Source: DTWD01 sp963662965 (GTDB taxonomy: Bacteria; Acidobacteriota; Vicinamibacteria; Vicinamibacterales; UBA8438). Taken from it: a stretch of 64,000 bases of DNA. The stretch covers positions 3,038,001 through 3,102,000 of the forward strand of contig OY759970.1 of NCBI GenBank assembly GCA_963662965.1, given 5' to 3'. This document shows, piece by piece, positions 51,501 through 60,491 of the stretch. Within the stretch, counting starts at the first letter, position 1. Each line of letters begins with the position of its first letter. The notes under the pieces were generated by a model that saw only the letters and a list, made by a program, of their open reading frames with translations, had not been told where the DNA came from and searched no databases. A program made the position numbers and the translations under genes.

Positions 51501-51787
51501 GGTATCCGTTGCCATTCGGGCCGAAGACGAGCTTTGCGGTGTTCGCCGCTGGTCAACGTGGCGTCAACGAAACCGACAAAGCTATGAAGGCCTGGCACCA
51601 GCAACCCCAGGGCCCGCCGGGTGAAGGCGACAGTGCCTCTGCGCGGCTGACGTGGCGCGATCGGGACCCCTTCGCGGAGGAGATCTTCGACGAGTGGCGA
51701 CGCGTGGCCGCAGCCGTCTTCGGCCCGGTGGAGGCCTGGTTTGCGACCACAGCGACCCCGTCGCGGCACGAGGCAGACGGTGGCTAG
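48503..51787 (+). CDS. recC: Exodeoxyribonuclease V gamma subunit RecC
   Basis: About 1094 residues. RecC scans for Chi and splits the strands in the RecBCD complex. It opens MALELTYASDTALLLDDLVD, followed by an inactive helicase-like region (VVVPVLMPSLPLVDRTKAAL, GVAFLLPSSFIEHM) and ends with an inactive nuclease-like domain (TWRDRDPFAEEIFDEWRRVA). The family assignment also rests on size and on the recB and recD partners downstream. The ATG at 48503 fits RecC starts; the longer frame to 48377 adds residues without family support. The end overlaps the recB start by 8 nt. Confidence 0.9.
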   Translation: MALELTYASDTALLLDDLVDSLGRPGSAAGVVVPVLMPSLPLVDRTKAALARRHGVAMGVAFLLPSSFIEHMAQLVGLDPLHPSWRPQGLAWRLVPLLAAMVEEGDTPRLGPACVDTRARHALARDVADRFDQYLYFRPEMIAAWDRGEAWDALPESAQGDEAWQRDLWRRLSAGLADHPHPAVRLRDLETRIHAGQGDVPTSLEVLASGPLPPTLLPLLRALATRTRVCLRALLPSTEYLGDLRAGRTQMRAGQAVDLAWEGHPLLSHLGKQAVDSFRSFEEALVTEGQEYDVIALPEPRSDRLLARLQADIRAARQPGAATTAPPVTADRSVRVHRCHGARREVEVLRDELLDAFESLPDLRASEVLILAPQLDLYGPLAEAILRDGDPSLPLRLAERRIDRSEPLVRGMHTLLRVAAGRVPLSEGLALLALPAVAARVESLGIDPATLADRVRASGITWGLNAAHRRAMDAGDQGTGTWREGLDRLLAGVWLGDADTASDGHQRPALPVSGDLGADPATLSASLDWLDGLVCLLDDWQREASPGQWADRLDLVLDQVLAAGDGRFDSTAAVDLVGQLRAAETDHACEVDMDAAAVADWLDQVAQEEVRAVSRVGGNMAMGGFKPMRAIPCRVLAIMGLHDAAFPRRARAPAWDLLAAAPRRGDRDPVREDRQLFLDALLAAGDRVIVTATARNIRSNKDEPLSACVDEFLRVAAATVSDRVDIRETTYRDLIEDHPLQPFNAACFTGPRASFDTGHLEIARSCQQQQEEAAPFQVGVFELPEAVQSADLELHEMIRILKDPWSAWLGSLGVEIPQAGDDPFALDREPVAAPAALDRWQLQTTVIDAVLEGRTSFLEERLAANRLLPYGILGAAMGRRAVQEAESLARHALHEAGGRLQPQRLVYRDGCPPVAGNIAVTPDRRLHVLVRPTDLKAAAHHRLDVWVRATFAAACGMRGDTVVVSREGERTRVDRRPALAPDQARAALDHLLHLCAHARRYPLPFGPKTSFAVFAAGQRGVNETDKAMKAWHQQPQGPPGEGDSASARLTWRDRDPFAEEIFDEWRRVAAAVFGPVEAWFATTATPSRHEADGG

Positions 51788-54700
51788 TTTCGACCTGCGT
51801 ACGACCGACGTGCCCACCGGCCTGTCAGTTATTGAAGCTAGCGCGGGCACCGGGAAAACCTGGACCATCTCGCATCTGGTCCCTCGCCTGCTGGTGGACG
51901 GGGTGGTCAGCGGCATCGGCGACCTGTTACTGGTCACGTTTACCGAGGACGCAGCCCGCGAACTGGGCGAGCAGACCCGCCGTCAGTTGGCAACCCTGGT
52001 CGGGCATGCCGATGCAGGCACCCAGCCCGCCGAGCACCAGCAGGGCATTCTTCTGCTGCTAGACCGCCTTGAGGCTCTCCCCGACCCTGAGCGCCACACG
52101 GCCGTACTGCGGCTGCGGCTGGCACTGGATGAAAGCGACCAGCTCGCGGTCTCGACCATTCATGCCTTCTGCAAGCAAGTGCTCGGAGCCGAGGGGTTCT
52201 TATGCGGGATGCCTGCCGGGTTCGAGGTCCTACCGGACCCCGGCGAGGCGCAGTCGGATGCCGTCAAAGATACGTGGCGCACCGATCTCGGCGCCGATTC
52301 GTTGCTAGCCGCGGTGGCCGCCTGCGGGACGTGGTCAGTCGAGGACGATCTGAAGGCTTGGCGCTCGTTGACCCGCCGGCCATCCACCCGCATGGAGCCG
52401 GAGCCACTCTCGCTGCAGGACGCACAAGACGGGGTGGCGAAGGCGCTCGAAGCCCTGCAGGCGACCCGCGCCGACATTCACCGACTGCAGGAGATCGCCG
52501 GCCGGGACGCAGTGAGCCTCAATAGGTCGGCGCAGAATCCTGGCGAAGATTCGATCGCGCAGCTGGACACCTGGCACGCGACGCTTGAGACCCTGGACCC
52601 ACAGCAGCCCCCGGCTGATATTTTTCAGGTCTCCACGCGACTCGCGGGTGCGACATCCTGGTTTGGCCGGAGAGGCACGGTGAGCAGGGCTGCCTCGGAC
52701 GAGGCAGGCGCATTGCCGATTGTGGCCGCTGCCGTGGCGGTGGAGGCCAGCCTCGGCGCGACCGGGTGGGCTTGGTTGGCGCACCTGAACCAGGCCGCTG
52801 GGCACCGATACACGCACAGTCTGCGCCGTAGTAACACCGTCACCTACGACGGCTTGATTCAGGACCTGCATCGCGCGCTATGCGCGGGGCCCAACCGCGC
52901 GGTTCTCGCCCAGCGGCTGTCGGACAAGTGGACGGTGGGCCTGATTGACGAGAGTCAGGACACCGACCAGCAACAACTGGACATTTTCAGGGCCATCTTC
53001 GACCGCGGAACTGGAGCGGGGCGGCTCATCCTGGTGGGCGACCCGAAGCAGGCCATTTACAGTTTTCGCGGCGGAGACCTCTCTGCGTACCTCTCGGCCC
53101 GCCCGACGAATGACGCGCGCGTCAGCAGTCTGGCCACGACCTATCGGTCGGCCCCTGGCTTGGTGACAGCGCTCAATACCCTGTTCGGACGCCCCCGCGC
53201 TTTCGGCAGCCCCGACCTGACCTATCCAGCGGCGACCGCGGCTCACCAGGACGAAGACCTGCCCTTGCCGGAGGACGGGCACGGACGGCTGGTCGCCTGG
53301 GTGGTCCCCGACGCCGACACCGAGGACTGGGCTCGTGCCCAGCCGCGTCGGTTGCGCGCGGCCGCGTGCACCGCCACGGCTATCGTGGATCTACTTGGCC
53401 GAACGATGGGAACCGACGCGACACGGGTCAATCCATCACACGTGGCCGTGCTGACCCGCACCAACATCGAGGCCGGGCTGGTCCACGAGGCGTTGCGGGC
53501 CCGACGCGTGCCGAGCGTGGTTCGCGACGACGGGGACGTCATGCAGAGCGACACGGCCTCCGACCTCGCGGCCGTTCTAAAGGCGATCCTGTCGCCCACC
53601 CACCCCGGGTGGCGACGCGCCGCGATGGCGACCCGTCTGTTCGGCTACGACTCGGCCATGCTAGCCACGCTCACCACGGCGGACGCCGATGCATGGCTGG
53701 CCAATTTCATGACATGGAACGACCTCTGGCATCGCCAAGGGATTGCCGCGGTGATGGCTCGTCTGGAAGCAGATTCCCGTGCCACCCTGCGACTGGCCCG
53801 CGCGCCTGCGGGCGCACGGCACCTGACCGACTTGCGGCATCTGGTCGAACTGTTGCAAGCCCGTGAAGCCGAGGGCCAGCATGCGCCCGTCAAGCTCCTG
53901 CAGTGGTTCGAGGGCGAGCGGATGTCGGACGGCAGCGCAGCGGATGAACGCCTGCATCGGTTGGAAGAAGACGGCGACGCCGTCCAGATCGTCACGGTAC
54001 ACCGGGCCAAGGGGCTGGAATTCGACTTTGTGTTTTGCCCCTACTTGTGGTCAGTGCGGCCGGATGCCCGTGTCACCGACCGTCTGCTCGTCCGCCGCAA
54101 CCACGGCTGGGTGCTGGCCGACGGCACACAACGGGACAATCGCGCGGAACACCGCGCCTATACGGCCGAGCGTCTCCGGGAAGACGTCCGGCTGGCCTAC
54201 GTGGCGCTGACCCGCGCCCGTCGCCGCGTGACGCTGCTCGCCGGGCCCCTGGGCTACACGAGGAAATCGCCTCTGCCCCCAACGTCGCTTGATTGGCTGC
54301 TCCGCACCGACGACCAAGTCGACAGCCTGGAAGACTGGTACCGGGACGTGACCGATCGGAAGAAGGATGTCGCCACCTGCGAACATGGCGACACCCTGCG
54401 CCGGTTCCACGCGGCGTGCCCACGCGTGATGACCGTGTCTGCCCCGCCCTCGCCCACCGAGACGGTCTGGACCGACCGTGGACATGACGAGACGTCCCTG
54501 CACGCGCGTCCCGCCCCCGTGCTCGATCTCCATGCCTGGCACTTGACCAGCTTCTCGCAACTGGCCCATGGGCGGCATGACGAGCGGGAACGCCGCGACG
54601 TCGTGGTGGAACCCGAGGACGCCGGCGCCATCGGCGCAGTCGCCGACGCCAAGGACGCCGCCGTGCCCTTGGCCACCTTCGCTCGCGGAACCCACGCCGG

Positions 54701-55397
54701 CAATTGCTTGCACGAGCTGCTGGAGCAATGGGACTTCCACGAAGACACGGCGGTGCTGGTCGACCGGGGCTTACGACGACACCGGCTCTATTCCGCCCAG
54801 GCTGTGGATGCGGTGCGGCACACACTCGCCGCGCTGAAGACCACGCGCCTCGACGGCCTGGATGCGCGCCTCGACACGGCCGCCTCGAACAAGACTCTGT
54901 CTGAATGGGAGTTTCTGCTGCCGCTGGGGCGGGCCGGCATCACCGGGCAAGCCCTGTCGGACCTCTTCGCCCGTCACGCCCGTACCGCCGATGAACGCCA
55001 CTACGCCCAGGACTTGGCTGGCCTGCCAAGCCAAGAGATGTCAGGCATGCTCACCGGATACATCGACCGCTTGGTGCTGGCCGATGGCCGCTGGGGCGTC
55101 GTGGACTGGAAGAGTAATTTCCTGGGACCGCGTGTCGCCGACTATCGCCAGCGGGCCCTGTGGCGCTGCGCGGCGGAACAACACTATCTATTGCAGGTGC
55201 ATCTCTATCTGGTGGCGTTACGCCGCTACTTGCGGCTCTACGACTCCGGTGGGGCGGCCGTGTCGGGCAGCCTGCTGTTCGTACGTGGTGTGCTCCCGGG
55301 AACGAGTCAGGGGGTGCTCGAGGTCACCCCGCCCGAACCGTTGCTGCAGGAACTCGACCGGTTGTTTCTGAGCCCTGGCCGCGGAGGGCTGACATGA
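51780..55397 (+). CDS. recB: Exodeoxyribonuclease V beta subunit RecB
   Basis: About 1205 residues. 3'-5' helicase plus nuclease of RecBCD, which processes double-strand breaks and destroys foreign linear DNA. Walker A VIEASAGTGKTWTIS (about residues 18-32), Walker B GLIDESQDTDQQQLDIF, GDPKQAIYSFRGGD, the TVHRAKGLEFDFVF motif and the C-terminal nuclease motif DWKSN in WGVVDWKSNF are all present. The GTG at 51780 is chosen because VASFDLRT precedes the usual start of the fold. Overlaps recC by 8 nt and recD by 4 nt. Confidence 0.93.
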   Translation: MASFDLRTTDVPTGLSVIEASAGTGKTWTISHLVPRLLVDGVVSGIGDLLLVTFTEDAARELGEQTRRQLATLVGHADAGTQPAEHQQGILLLLDRLEALPDPERHTAVLRLRLALDESDQLAVSTIHAFCKQVLGAEGFLCGMPAGFEVLPDPGEAQSDAVKDTWRTDLGADSLLAAVAACGTWSVEDDLKAWRSLTRRPSTRMEPEPLSLQDAQDGVAKALEALQATRADIHRLQEIAGRDAVSLNRSAQNPGEDSIAQLDTWHATLETLDPQQPPADIFQVSTRLAGATSWFGRRGTVSRAASDEAGALPIVAAAVAVEASLGATGWAWLAHLNQAAGHRYTHSLRRSNTVTYDGLIQDLHRALCAGPNRAVLAQRLSDKWTVGLIDESQDTDQQQLDIFRAIFDRGTGAGRLILVGDPKQAIYSFRGGDLSAYLSARPTNDARVSSLATTYRSAPGLVTALNTLFGRPRAFGSPDLTYPAATAAHQDEDLPLPEDGHGRLVAWVVPDADTEDWARAQPRRLRAAACTATAIVDLLGRTMGTDATRVNPSHVAVLTRTNIEAGLVHEALRARRVPSVVRDDGDVMQSDTASDLAAVLKAILSPTHPGWRRAAMATRLFGYDSAMLATLTTADADAWLANFMTWNDLWHRQGIAAVMARLEADSRATLRLARAPAGARHLTDLRHLVELLQAREAEGQHAPVKLLQWFEGERMSDGSAADERLHRLEEDGDAVQIVTVHRAKGLEFDFVFCPYLWSVRPDARVTDRLLVRRNHGWVLADGTQRDNRAEHRAYTAERLREDVRLAYVALTRARRRVTLLAGPLGYTRKSPLPPTSLDWLLRTDDQVDSLEDWYRDVTDRKKDVATCEHGDTLRRFHAACPRVMTVSAPPSPTETVWTDRGHDETSLHARPAPVLDLHAWHLTSFSQLAHGRHDERERRDVVVEPEDAGAIGAVADAKDAAVPLATFARGTHAGNCLHELLEQWDFHEDTAVLVDRGLRRHRLYSAQAVDAVRHTLAALKTTRLDGLDARLDTAASNKTLSEWEFLLPLGRAGITGQALSDLFARHARTADERHYAQDLAGLPSQEMSGMLTGYIDRLVLADGRWGVVDWKSNFLGPRVADYRQRALWRCAAEQHYLLQVHLYLVALRRYLRLYDSGGAAVSGSLLFVRGVLPGTSQGVLEVTPPEPLLQELDRLFLSPGRGGLT

Positions 55398-57052
55398 GCC
55401 GGGCTGCCATCCAACTGTTGACGCGCCGATGGGGCTTGCCCGACGCCGCCACACCAGTACTCAGTCGCTTCTTCAGCGCGTGGGCCGCCGGTCACACCTC
55501 GCTCGAGCTGAGCGACGCAGAAGCCGAACTGCTGGCATCCAGCCCCGCCGTCACCCATGGCAGGGACGGTGCCCGTCCAACTCCGCTGGTTGTACGCGGC
55601 ACGCGGCTGCAGTCCTGGCGCCTGGATCAGGCCGAGACCAGGGTGGCCACTAGACTGCGAGCGCTGGCCCATGAGGATGTTGCCGTCAGCCGCACGCCCG
55701 CCGAGCCTGCGGCCCCAGAGGCGGCTGACGATCTCGCGCAGCTCTTTCCTGACCCACAATCCGCCCAGCGGCGCGCGGCGGGGCTGGGCCTCCGACGGGC
55801 GCTCACGCTGGTGACCGGCGGTCCCGGGACGGGCAAGACCACCACGGCGGCGCGCCTGCTGGCCCTCCTGGCGAACCGCCACCCGGGACTCCGCGTCGCG
55901 CTGGCGGCACCCACCGGGAAGGCTGCCGCGCGGCTGGGCGAGGCCATCGGCCAGACCGCCCAGACGCTCGACGGACTGCTGGCACCTGTTCGTCTCCCAC
56001 TGGAGCGCGCTGCCGGCCAGGCGCGCACGCTGCACCGACTCCTGGGCTGGAATCCGCGCACCGACCGCTGCCGGTTCCATGCCGGCAACCCCTTACCTGC
56101 TGACGTGGTGGTCGTTGACGAAGCGTCGATGCTGGATCTAGCCCTGTGGGACCGGCTGCTGTCTGCCATGGGGCGCGGCACCCGCCTTGTCGTGCTCGGC
56201 GACCATCGCCAATTGGAGAGCGTGCAGCCGGGTCGCGTGCTAGCTGACATGATTATCGCGGCCGATGGTGGGGCCCTGCACAGGTGCCACGTCGAACTGG
56301 ACCATAACTACCGGTTCGAGTCGCACCCGGGGATCAGCCGCCTCGCGGCGGCCATTCGCCAGTACGACGACGAGGCGGCGGTGGAGACGCTGACCAGCAC
56401 CGTGTATCGAGAGGAACTGGCCCACTACGCGTCCGAACAGATAGACGACGCCCTGGGCCGCGTCTGGCCGCAGATCATGGAGGTGGTCCGGGCACCGGAG
56501 CCGGCACCGGCCTTGGCCGCGCTGGCGCGCGTGCGTATCCTGTGCGCGCTGCGGCGGGGCCACTATGGCGTCGCAGGCATCAATGCCCGGGTCGAGGCGA
56601 GGCTGCGCCGCGAGGGACGACCTGCCGGCGAATGGACCCATGGTCGCCCCGTGCTGGTGACGGCCAACGACCCACACAGCGGACTTTTCAACGGCGACGT
56701 CGGCGTGCTGCTGGACAGAAAAGATGAGCGCGGAGTCATGGCGTGGTTTCCCAGCCCCCAGGAACCCCGGAGTGTGCCGCTGGCGGCACTACCAAGCCAT
56801 GACACGGCCTGGGCGATGACGGTGCATCGCTCGCAGGGCAGCGAATTCGAGTCGGTGCTGCTGGTGCTGCCCCCCCAGGCGCACGAACTCGCCGGACCCG
56901 AGCTACTGTACACCGGCGTGACTCGAGCACGCTCGAAGATGCTGATCGCGGCTGACGAGGCGGCCCTGCGCGCGGCCTGCCAGCAGCGCCCGCCACGCCG
57001 CACGGGACTGCTCGAAAAACTCAGCACGAAAAACGACCGCCCAGCCATATGA
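55394..57052 (+). CDS. recD: Exodeoxyribonuclease V alpha subunit RecD
   Basis: 552 residues. 5'-3' superfamily 1B helicase of RecBCD. Walker A VTGGPGTGKTTTAARLL (about residues 139-155), VALAAPTGKAAARL, Walker B VVVVDEASMLDL, LGDHRQLESVQPG and the C-terminal MTVHRSQGSEFESVLL and YTGVTRARSKMLI are all in place. The ATG overlaps the recB stop as ATGA. It ends 180 bp before the next mobile element. The complete, tightly overlapping recCBD operon, in this order, lies inside mobile DNA. Confidence 0.93.
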   Translation: MSRAAIQLLTRRWGLPDAATPVLSRFFSAWAAGHTSLELSDAEAELLASSPAVTHGRDGARPTPLVVRGTRLQSWRLDQAETRVATRLRALAHEDVAVSRTPAEPAAPEAADDLAQLFPDPQSAQRRAAGLGLRRALTLVTGGPGTGKTTTAARLLALLANRHPGLRVALAAPTGKAAARLGEAIGQTAQTLDGLLAPVRLPLERAAGQARTLHRLLGWNPRTDRCRFHAGNPLPADVVVVDEASMLDLALWDRLLSAMGRGTRLVVLGDHRQLESVQPGRVLADMIIAADGGALHRCHVELDHNYRFESHPGISRLAAAIRQYDDEAAVETLTSTVYREELAHYASEQIDDALGRVWPQIMEVVRAPEPAPALAALARVRILCALRRGHYGVAGINARVEARLRREGRPAGEWTHGRPVLVTANDPHSGLFNGDVGVLLDRKDERGVMAWFPSPQEPRSVPLAALPSHDTAWAMTVHRSQGSEFESVLLVLPPQAHELAGPELLYTGVTRARSKMLIAADEAALRAACQQRPPRRTGLLEKLSTKNDRPAI

Positions 57053-57228
57053 TCGCCTTACGGTCACGGCGGCTTTGCGCCACGGCGCGAGGCACGCAGT
57101 CAATGTTCGCCATGCGGCGATTAACCCAGCCTGAACCACCCCGGGGTTAGACTCCTTCCGACTCTGGTTTCGCATCAATGGGGAGCAAGCGGTGGGAGAT
57201 CAGTCACTGAACGAGGGTAGAGTCCGAC

Positions 57229-57402
57229 ATGGAAGTAGCGATGGTAGCGGTGGTCCTGGCCAAGGATGTGTTCCAGGTCGCTCTGGCGACGAGCCGAGGA
57301 CGGAGGCTGGCACACCAGCGGCTGACGGGCCGGCCGTTCGATCTGTTCGTCGACCGGCTCACGGCGGGCGGCATGAAAGCCAACTGGGTCACACGATCGA
57401 GC
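57229..57402 (+). pseudogene. IS110-family transposase, N-terminal fragment
   Basis: ATG 57229 opens MEVAMVAVVLAKDVFQVALA, the first catalytic segment of DEDD-type IS110 enzymes (IDLAKxxFQ type), and continues RRLAHQRLTGRPFDLFVDRL. It breaks off after AGGMKA where the ISAzo13 element begins (57403). About 50 codons remain. Confidence 0.7.
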
Positions 57403-57543
57403 TTAGGGTTCGCGCAGAAATAACTCCAGTGTTGTTGGCGGAATTCTAGCTGACGGGTTTCCACCGAGTTGAGTCCGCCGGCCCTCTCGACCCTGAAATT
57501 GCAGCCTGTAGCACCGATGGCCACCCGCGGCGAGGTAGCAAGG

Positions 57544-57585
57544 TAATGATAGAGTATCTCCTTTGCAGGTGTTACTCTATCATTA
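57544..57585. promoter_or_regulatory. 13-bp perfect inverted repeat overlapping the start codon
   Basis: TAATGATAGAGTA (57544-57556) and TACTCTATCATTA (57573-57585) are exact inverse copies separated by 16 nt. The second arm ends on the A of the ATG at 57585. It could be an operator for self-repression or an mRNA hairpin that hides the start codon and limits transposase. Confidence 0.6.
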
Positions 57586-58370
57586 TGCGAACCGAACACT
57601 ATCGCGCGCGGGACCTCACCACGTTGTTGCGGAAGCAGAAGATCGCCACGATGACCGAGCTGAAAGACGTCCTGGGGAGCGCAGCGGACATCACGATCTT
57701 CCGGAAGCTGGCGGAGCTGTCCTATCAGACCAGCTACTCCCACCGCGGGCGATATTACACGTTGGCCGATATCCCCCAGTACGATGCGTGGGGCCTGTGG
57801 TCGTATCGCTCGGTGTGGTTTTCGCGGCGCGGGACATTGCTGGCCACCGCGGAAGCGCTGGTCCAGGAGGCCGACGCCGGATTTTTCGTGGCCGAGCTCG
57901 AGGGGGTCCTCAACGTGGAGGTGAAGGGGGCGTTGCTGAGGCTGGTCCGTCAGCAGAAGCTGGCGCGTGCGTCCTTCGCCGGGCGCTATCTGTACTGTTC
58001 CCCCGATACCGCCACGAGGGACGCTCAGCTCACCGCGCGCCGGGTCCGTGACGCGGCGACCCCACTCGGGGGGCGGCTGCCGCACGTCGATGTCCTCCCC
58101 GATGAGCTCAAGGCATCGATTGTGCTGTTTTTCAGCCTGCTCGATGAGCAACAGCGACGCCTGTACGCCGGCCTGGAGTCGCTCAAGATGGGCCACGGAG
58201 GCGACCAGGCGATCGCCGACCTGCTGGGGCTGGACGCGGGGACCGTGGCCCGCGGGCGGCACCACCTCCTGGACCGCGATGTGACTGTCGAGCGTGTCCG
58301 CCGGGCTGGCGCCGGACGCCGACCGGTGGAAAAAAAACGCCAGCGGTCATCGCGCGCATCGACGAGCTGA
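57585..58370 (+). CDS. ISAzo13-type element, first frame (DNA-binding domains)
   Basis: 261 residues. Residues 1-150 are a winged-helix-like domain (LTTLLRKQKIATMTELKDVL, YQTSYSHRGRYYTLADIP, LYCSPDTATR) that I associate with ISAzo13-type elements. Residues about 185-250 (LLDEQQRRLYAGLESLKMGH, DLLGLDAGTVARGRHHL, RVRRAGAGRRPVEKK) are the usual ISAzo13 N-terminal HTH. It ends in VEKK encoded by an A8 run (58330-58337). A -1 slip there leads directly into the second frame. Without slippage it stops at 58370 and may act as a repressor. Start ATG 57585; an earlier in-frame ATG at 57546 lies inside the inverted repeat. Confidence 0.75.
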   Translation: MRTEHYRARDLTTLLRKQKIATMTELKDVLGSAADITIFRKLAELSYQTSYSHRGRYYTLADIPQYDAWGLWSYRSVWFSRRGTLLATAEALVQEADAGFFVAELEGVLNVEVKGALLRLVRQQKLARASFAGRYLYCSPDTATRDAQLTARRVRDAATPLGGRLPHVDVLPDELKASIVLFFSLLDEQQRRLYAGLESLKMGHGGDQAIADLLGLDAGTVARGRHHLLDRDVTVERVRRAGAGRRPVEKKRQRSSRASTS

Positions 58371-59284
58371 TGACGCACGAGACGGCGGGCGACCCCATGT
58401 CCGGGTTGAAATGGACCCGAAGGACCACCGAGAAGATCGCCGCCGAGCTGCAGTCGCTTGGCATCAGCGTGGGCCCACGCACCGTGGCCAGGCTGCTCAC
58501 GCAGTTGGGGTTCTCCTTGCGCGTCAATCAGAAGAAACGCTCCACTGGCTCGCCGGCACGGCGGAATGAGCAATTCGAGCAAATCGCCTCGCTTCGGGAG
58601 CGTTTCGTCACTGACGCGGCGCCGATCATCAGCGTGGATACCAAGAAGAAAGAACTGGTTGGCCACTTCAAGAACGCGGGCGTCGCCTGGAATCGTGCGC
58701 CCGTGGTTGTCAACGACCACGACTTCCGGTCCGAGGCCGAGGGGATCGCGATTCCCTACGGCATCTATGACCTGCAGGCCAATCGCGGCACGATGTTCGT
58801 CGGCACGACCTACGACACCCCGTCGTTCGCCGTGGACGCCATCGAGCAGTGGTGGCGCACCGAAGGCGCGACGCGCTACCCCGGGTCCCGCGAACTGGCG
58901 ATCCTCGCCGATGGCGGAGGAAGCAACGGCGCCAGATGCCGCGCTTGGAAGTTCGGGCTCCAGCGCAGCCTCTGCGACCGACATGGCCTGTCGATCACCG
59001 TCGCTCACTACCCGCCGGGAGCCTCGAAGTGGAACCCGATCGAGCATCGACTGTTCAGCGAGGTGAGCAAGAACTGGGCTGGCAAGCCGCTCGACAGCTA
59101 TGACACGATTCTCAACTACCTCCGAACGACGCGCACCTCAACCGGACTCCGCGTTCGTGCTCACCTGGTTCGCCGATCCTATGTGAAGGGCATCAAGATC
59201 GCGGCGGCAGACATGAACACGCTGGCTCTGGAGGAGCTCGAACCCCTGCCCGCCTGGAACTACACGCTCCAACCCCGCTGTTGA
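58370..59284 (+). CDS. ISAzo13-family transposase catalytic frame
   Basis: 304 residues from its own ATG, or the C-terminal 315 of a 566-residue fusion made by -1 frameshift at A8. SGLKWTRRTTEKIAAELQSL, VARLLTQLGFSLRVNQKKR, Asp in PIISVDTKKKELVGHFKN, VNDHDFRSEAEGIAIPYGIY, Asp in LAILADGGGSNGARCRAWK and Glu in WNPIEHRLFSEVSKNW are classic ISAzo13 motifs. Reading from 58337 in this frame (TPAVIARIDELMTHETAGDP) fills the gap to the first frame without losing residues, which argues for a fused product. Confidence 0.9.
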   Translation: MTHETAGDPMSGLKWTRRTTEKIAAELQSLGISVGPRTVARLLTQLGFSLRVNQKKRSTGSPARRNEQFEQIASLRERFVTDAAPIISVDTKKKELVGHFKNAGVAWNRAPVVVNDHDFRSEAEGIAIPYGIYDLQANRGTMFVGTTYDTPSFAVDAIEQWWRTEGATRYPGSRELAILADGGGSNGARCRAWKFGLQRSLCDRHGLSITVAHYPPGASKWNPIEHRLFSEVSKNWAGKPLDSYDTILNYLRTTRTSTGLRVRAHLVRRSYVKGIKIAAADMNTLALEELEPLPAWNYTLQPRC

Positions 59285-59315
59285 AAATGGGGAGTTATTC
59301 CTGCGCGGACACTTA

Positions 59316-60020
59316 CTGCCAGCCGAACCGTTTCAGAGATGCGGCCACCGCCGCGACCGCGCTCGTCGGCCGTCCCGTGTTCCTCACGGGCTGGCCGGGG
59401 ACACCCGGCCGGCCATCACTGCCGCCTGAGACGTAACGGAAAGCCCGTGTCACCCGGAGGGCCGTAGCGCAAGCGTAGGAGCCGCGTCGCGGCTTGACGT
59501 GGGCTGTGGGCTGTGAGTGCAGGCTATCCGGGCTTGTAGCACGGCGTGCAGCGTCGTGAGTGCGCCTCTGCCGCAGATCAGCTCCGCGCCGACGGCTCGC
59601 CCGCTGGACCCGCGCCCGCCCATGCCCGTGGGTGCCAACCCTGGACCTCGCGCGGATGATCGTCCACCCGAGGGGGATCCTCAGCCCCGACGGGCGCGGC
59701 GATCGCGCGCTGGTGACACGATGACCAGCAGCTCGGCCCAATTATGTAGAGGATGTGTCGGCGGTCCGCGACTCACTGCGGCGCACCGGAAGCATTTAGG
59801 CCGCTCGTCACGGCCTGCGCGGATCGCTTTGAGTGGCAGGGGGCGCCGCGAACTGAGGATTGAGCGCCGGGATAGTGCAGTTTTCAGGTCAGGCGGTCGG
59901 CCGGTTTACCGGAAGGCCGGCCGTCTGACCCCCCCTCCTCTGTCGAGGTCGGGGTCGTCGGAAGGTCGCACCACCGGTTTTATTGGTCGAATCGCGTGTT
60001 GATGCAACGGTTGGCCCCAC
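59316..60020. other. Intergenic stretch with a large hairpin
   Basis: No gene recognised. At 59887-59930, GGTCAGGCGGTCGGCC pairs with GGCCGGCCGTCTGACC (14 of 16 positions) around a 12-nt loop that itself can pair (GGTTTACC). C-rich sequence follows rather than a T-run, so it is not a standard terminator. Confidence 0.5.
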
Positions 60021-60260
60021 CTACTTTGTCGCCTTGCGTATCGCTTTGGCCGCCGCCGCCGGCACGACGATCCAACCGCGCTTGCCGTCCCGGTCCACGG
60101 CCTCTGTGTCCAGAATCACGACGCCCGCCGCGTCCGCCGACTTGTGCCAGGCGTCATCTATCCCGCCCGGCCTATGCGTCGATTCCGGCCCGAAGGCGAT
60201 CCGCCGCCTGTCGCGTGCCGAGAGGAGCAGCGGACAGCCACCGCCCGGGCCGAGCGGGAC
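60021..60260 (-). pseudogene. Unrecognised C-terminal protein fragment
   Basis: A minus-strand frame without a usable start reads RIAFGPESTHRPGG, DDAWHKSADAAGVVILDTEA and RDGKRGWIVVPAAAAKAIRK, ending at TAG 60021. The composition looks like real protein, and the end resembles a DNA-binding or nuclease protein tail, but I cannot name a family. It lies back to back with hsdM. Confidence 0.35.
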
Positions 60261-60491
60261 GGAAGGATGGGGACCGGCCGGACCGCGTGGAGGGTCTCAT
60301 TGAGAGTTTTCTTCAAAGCCGCGCGCGCAGCCAGGACATCGGCCTGTAGTTCTCACGCCGATCGCGCATCGCCGGGAGCCATGCTCGCCCATTTCGAGAC
60401 GCTGAGCACGACGGCGACAATCAGCCAACTGGAACTGCTCACGCGGCGCCGACGTGTCACGCCGCGGGCGCCCAGGACCTATCATCCGCAT

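Larger units (their letters stand above)
57403..59315 (+). mobile_element. ISAzo13-family element, complete (about 1.9 kb)
   Basis: Ends share an inverted repeat: CGCGCAGAAATAACTCC near 57409-57426 and, read on the minus strand, CGCGCAGGAATAACTCC near 59308-59291. Holds two overlapping frames that appear to be joined by -1 frameshifting. It is inserted in or next to an IS110 gene. Confidence 0.75.

Noticed and set aside
50936..51937. A 333-codon minus-strand frame in recC
   Set aside because: Shadow of recC; no recognisable motifs.
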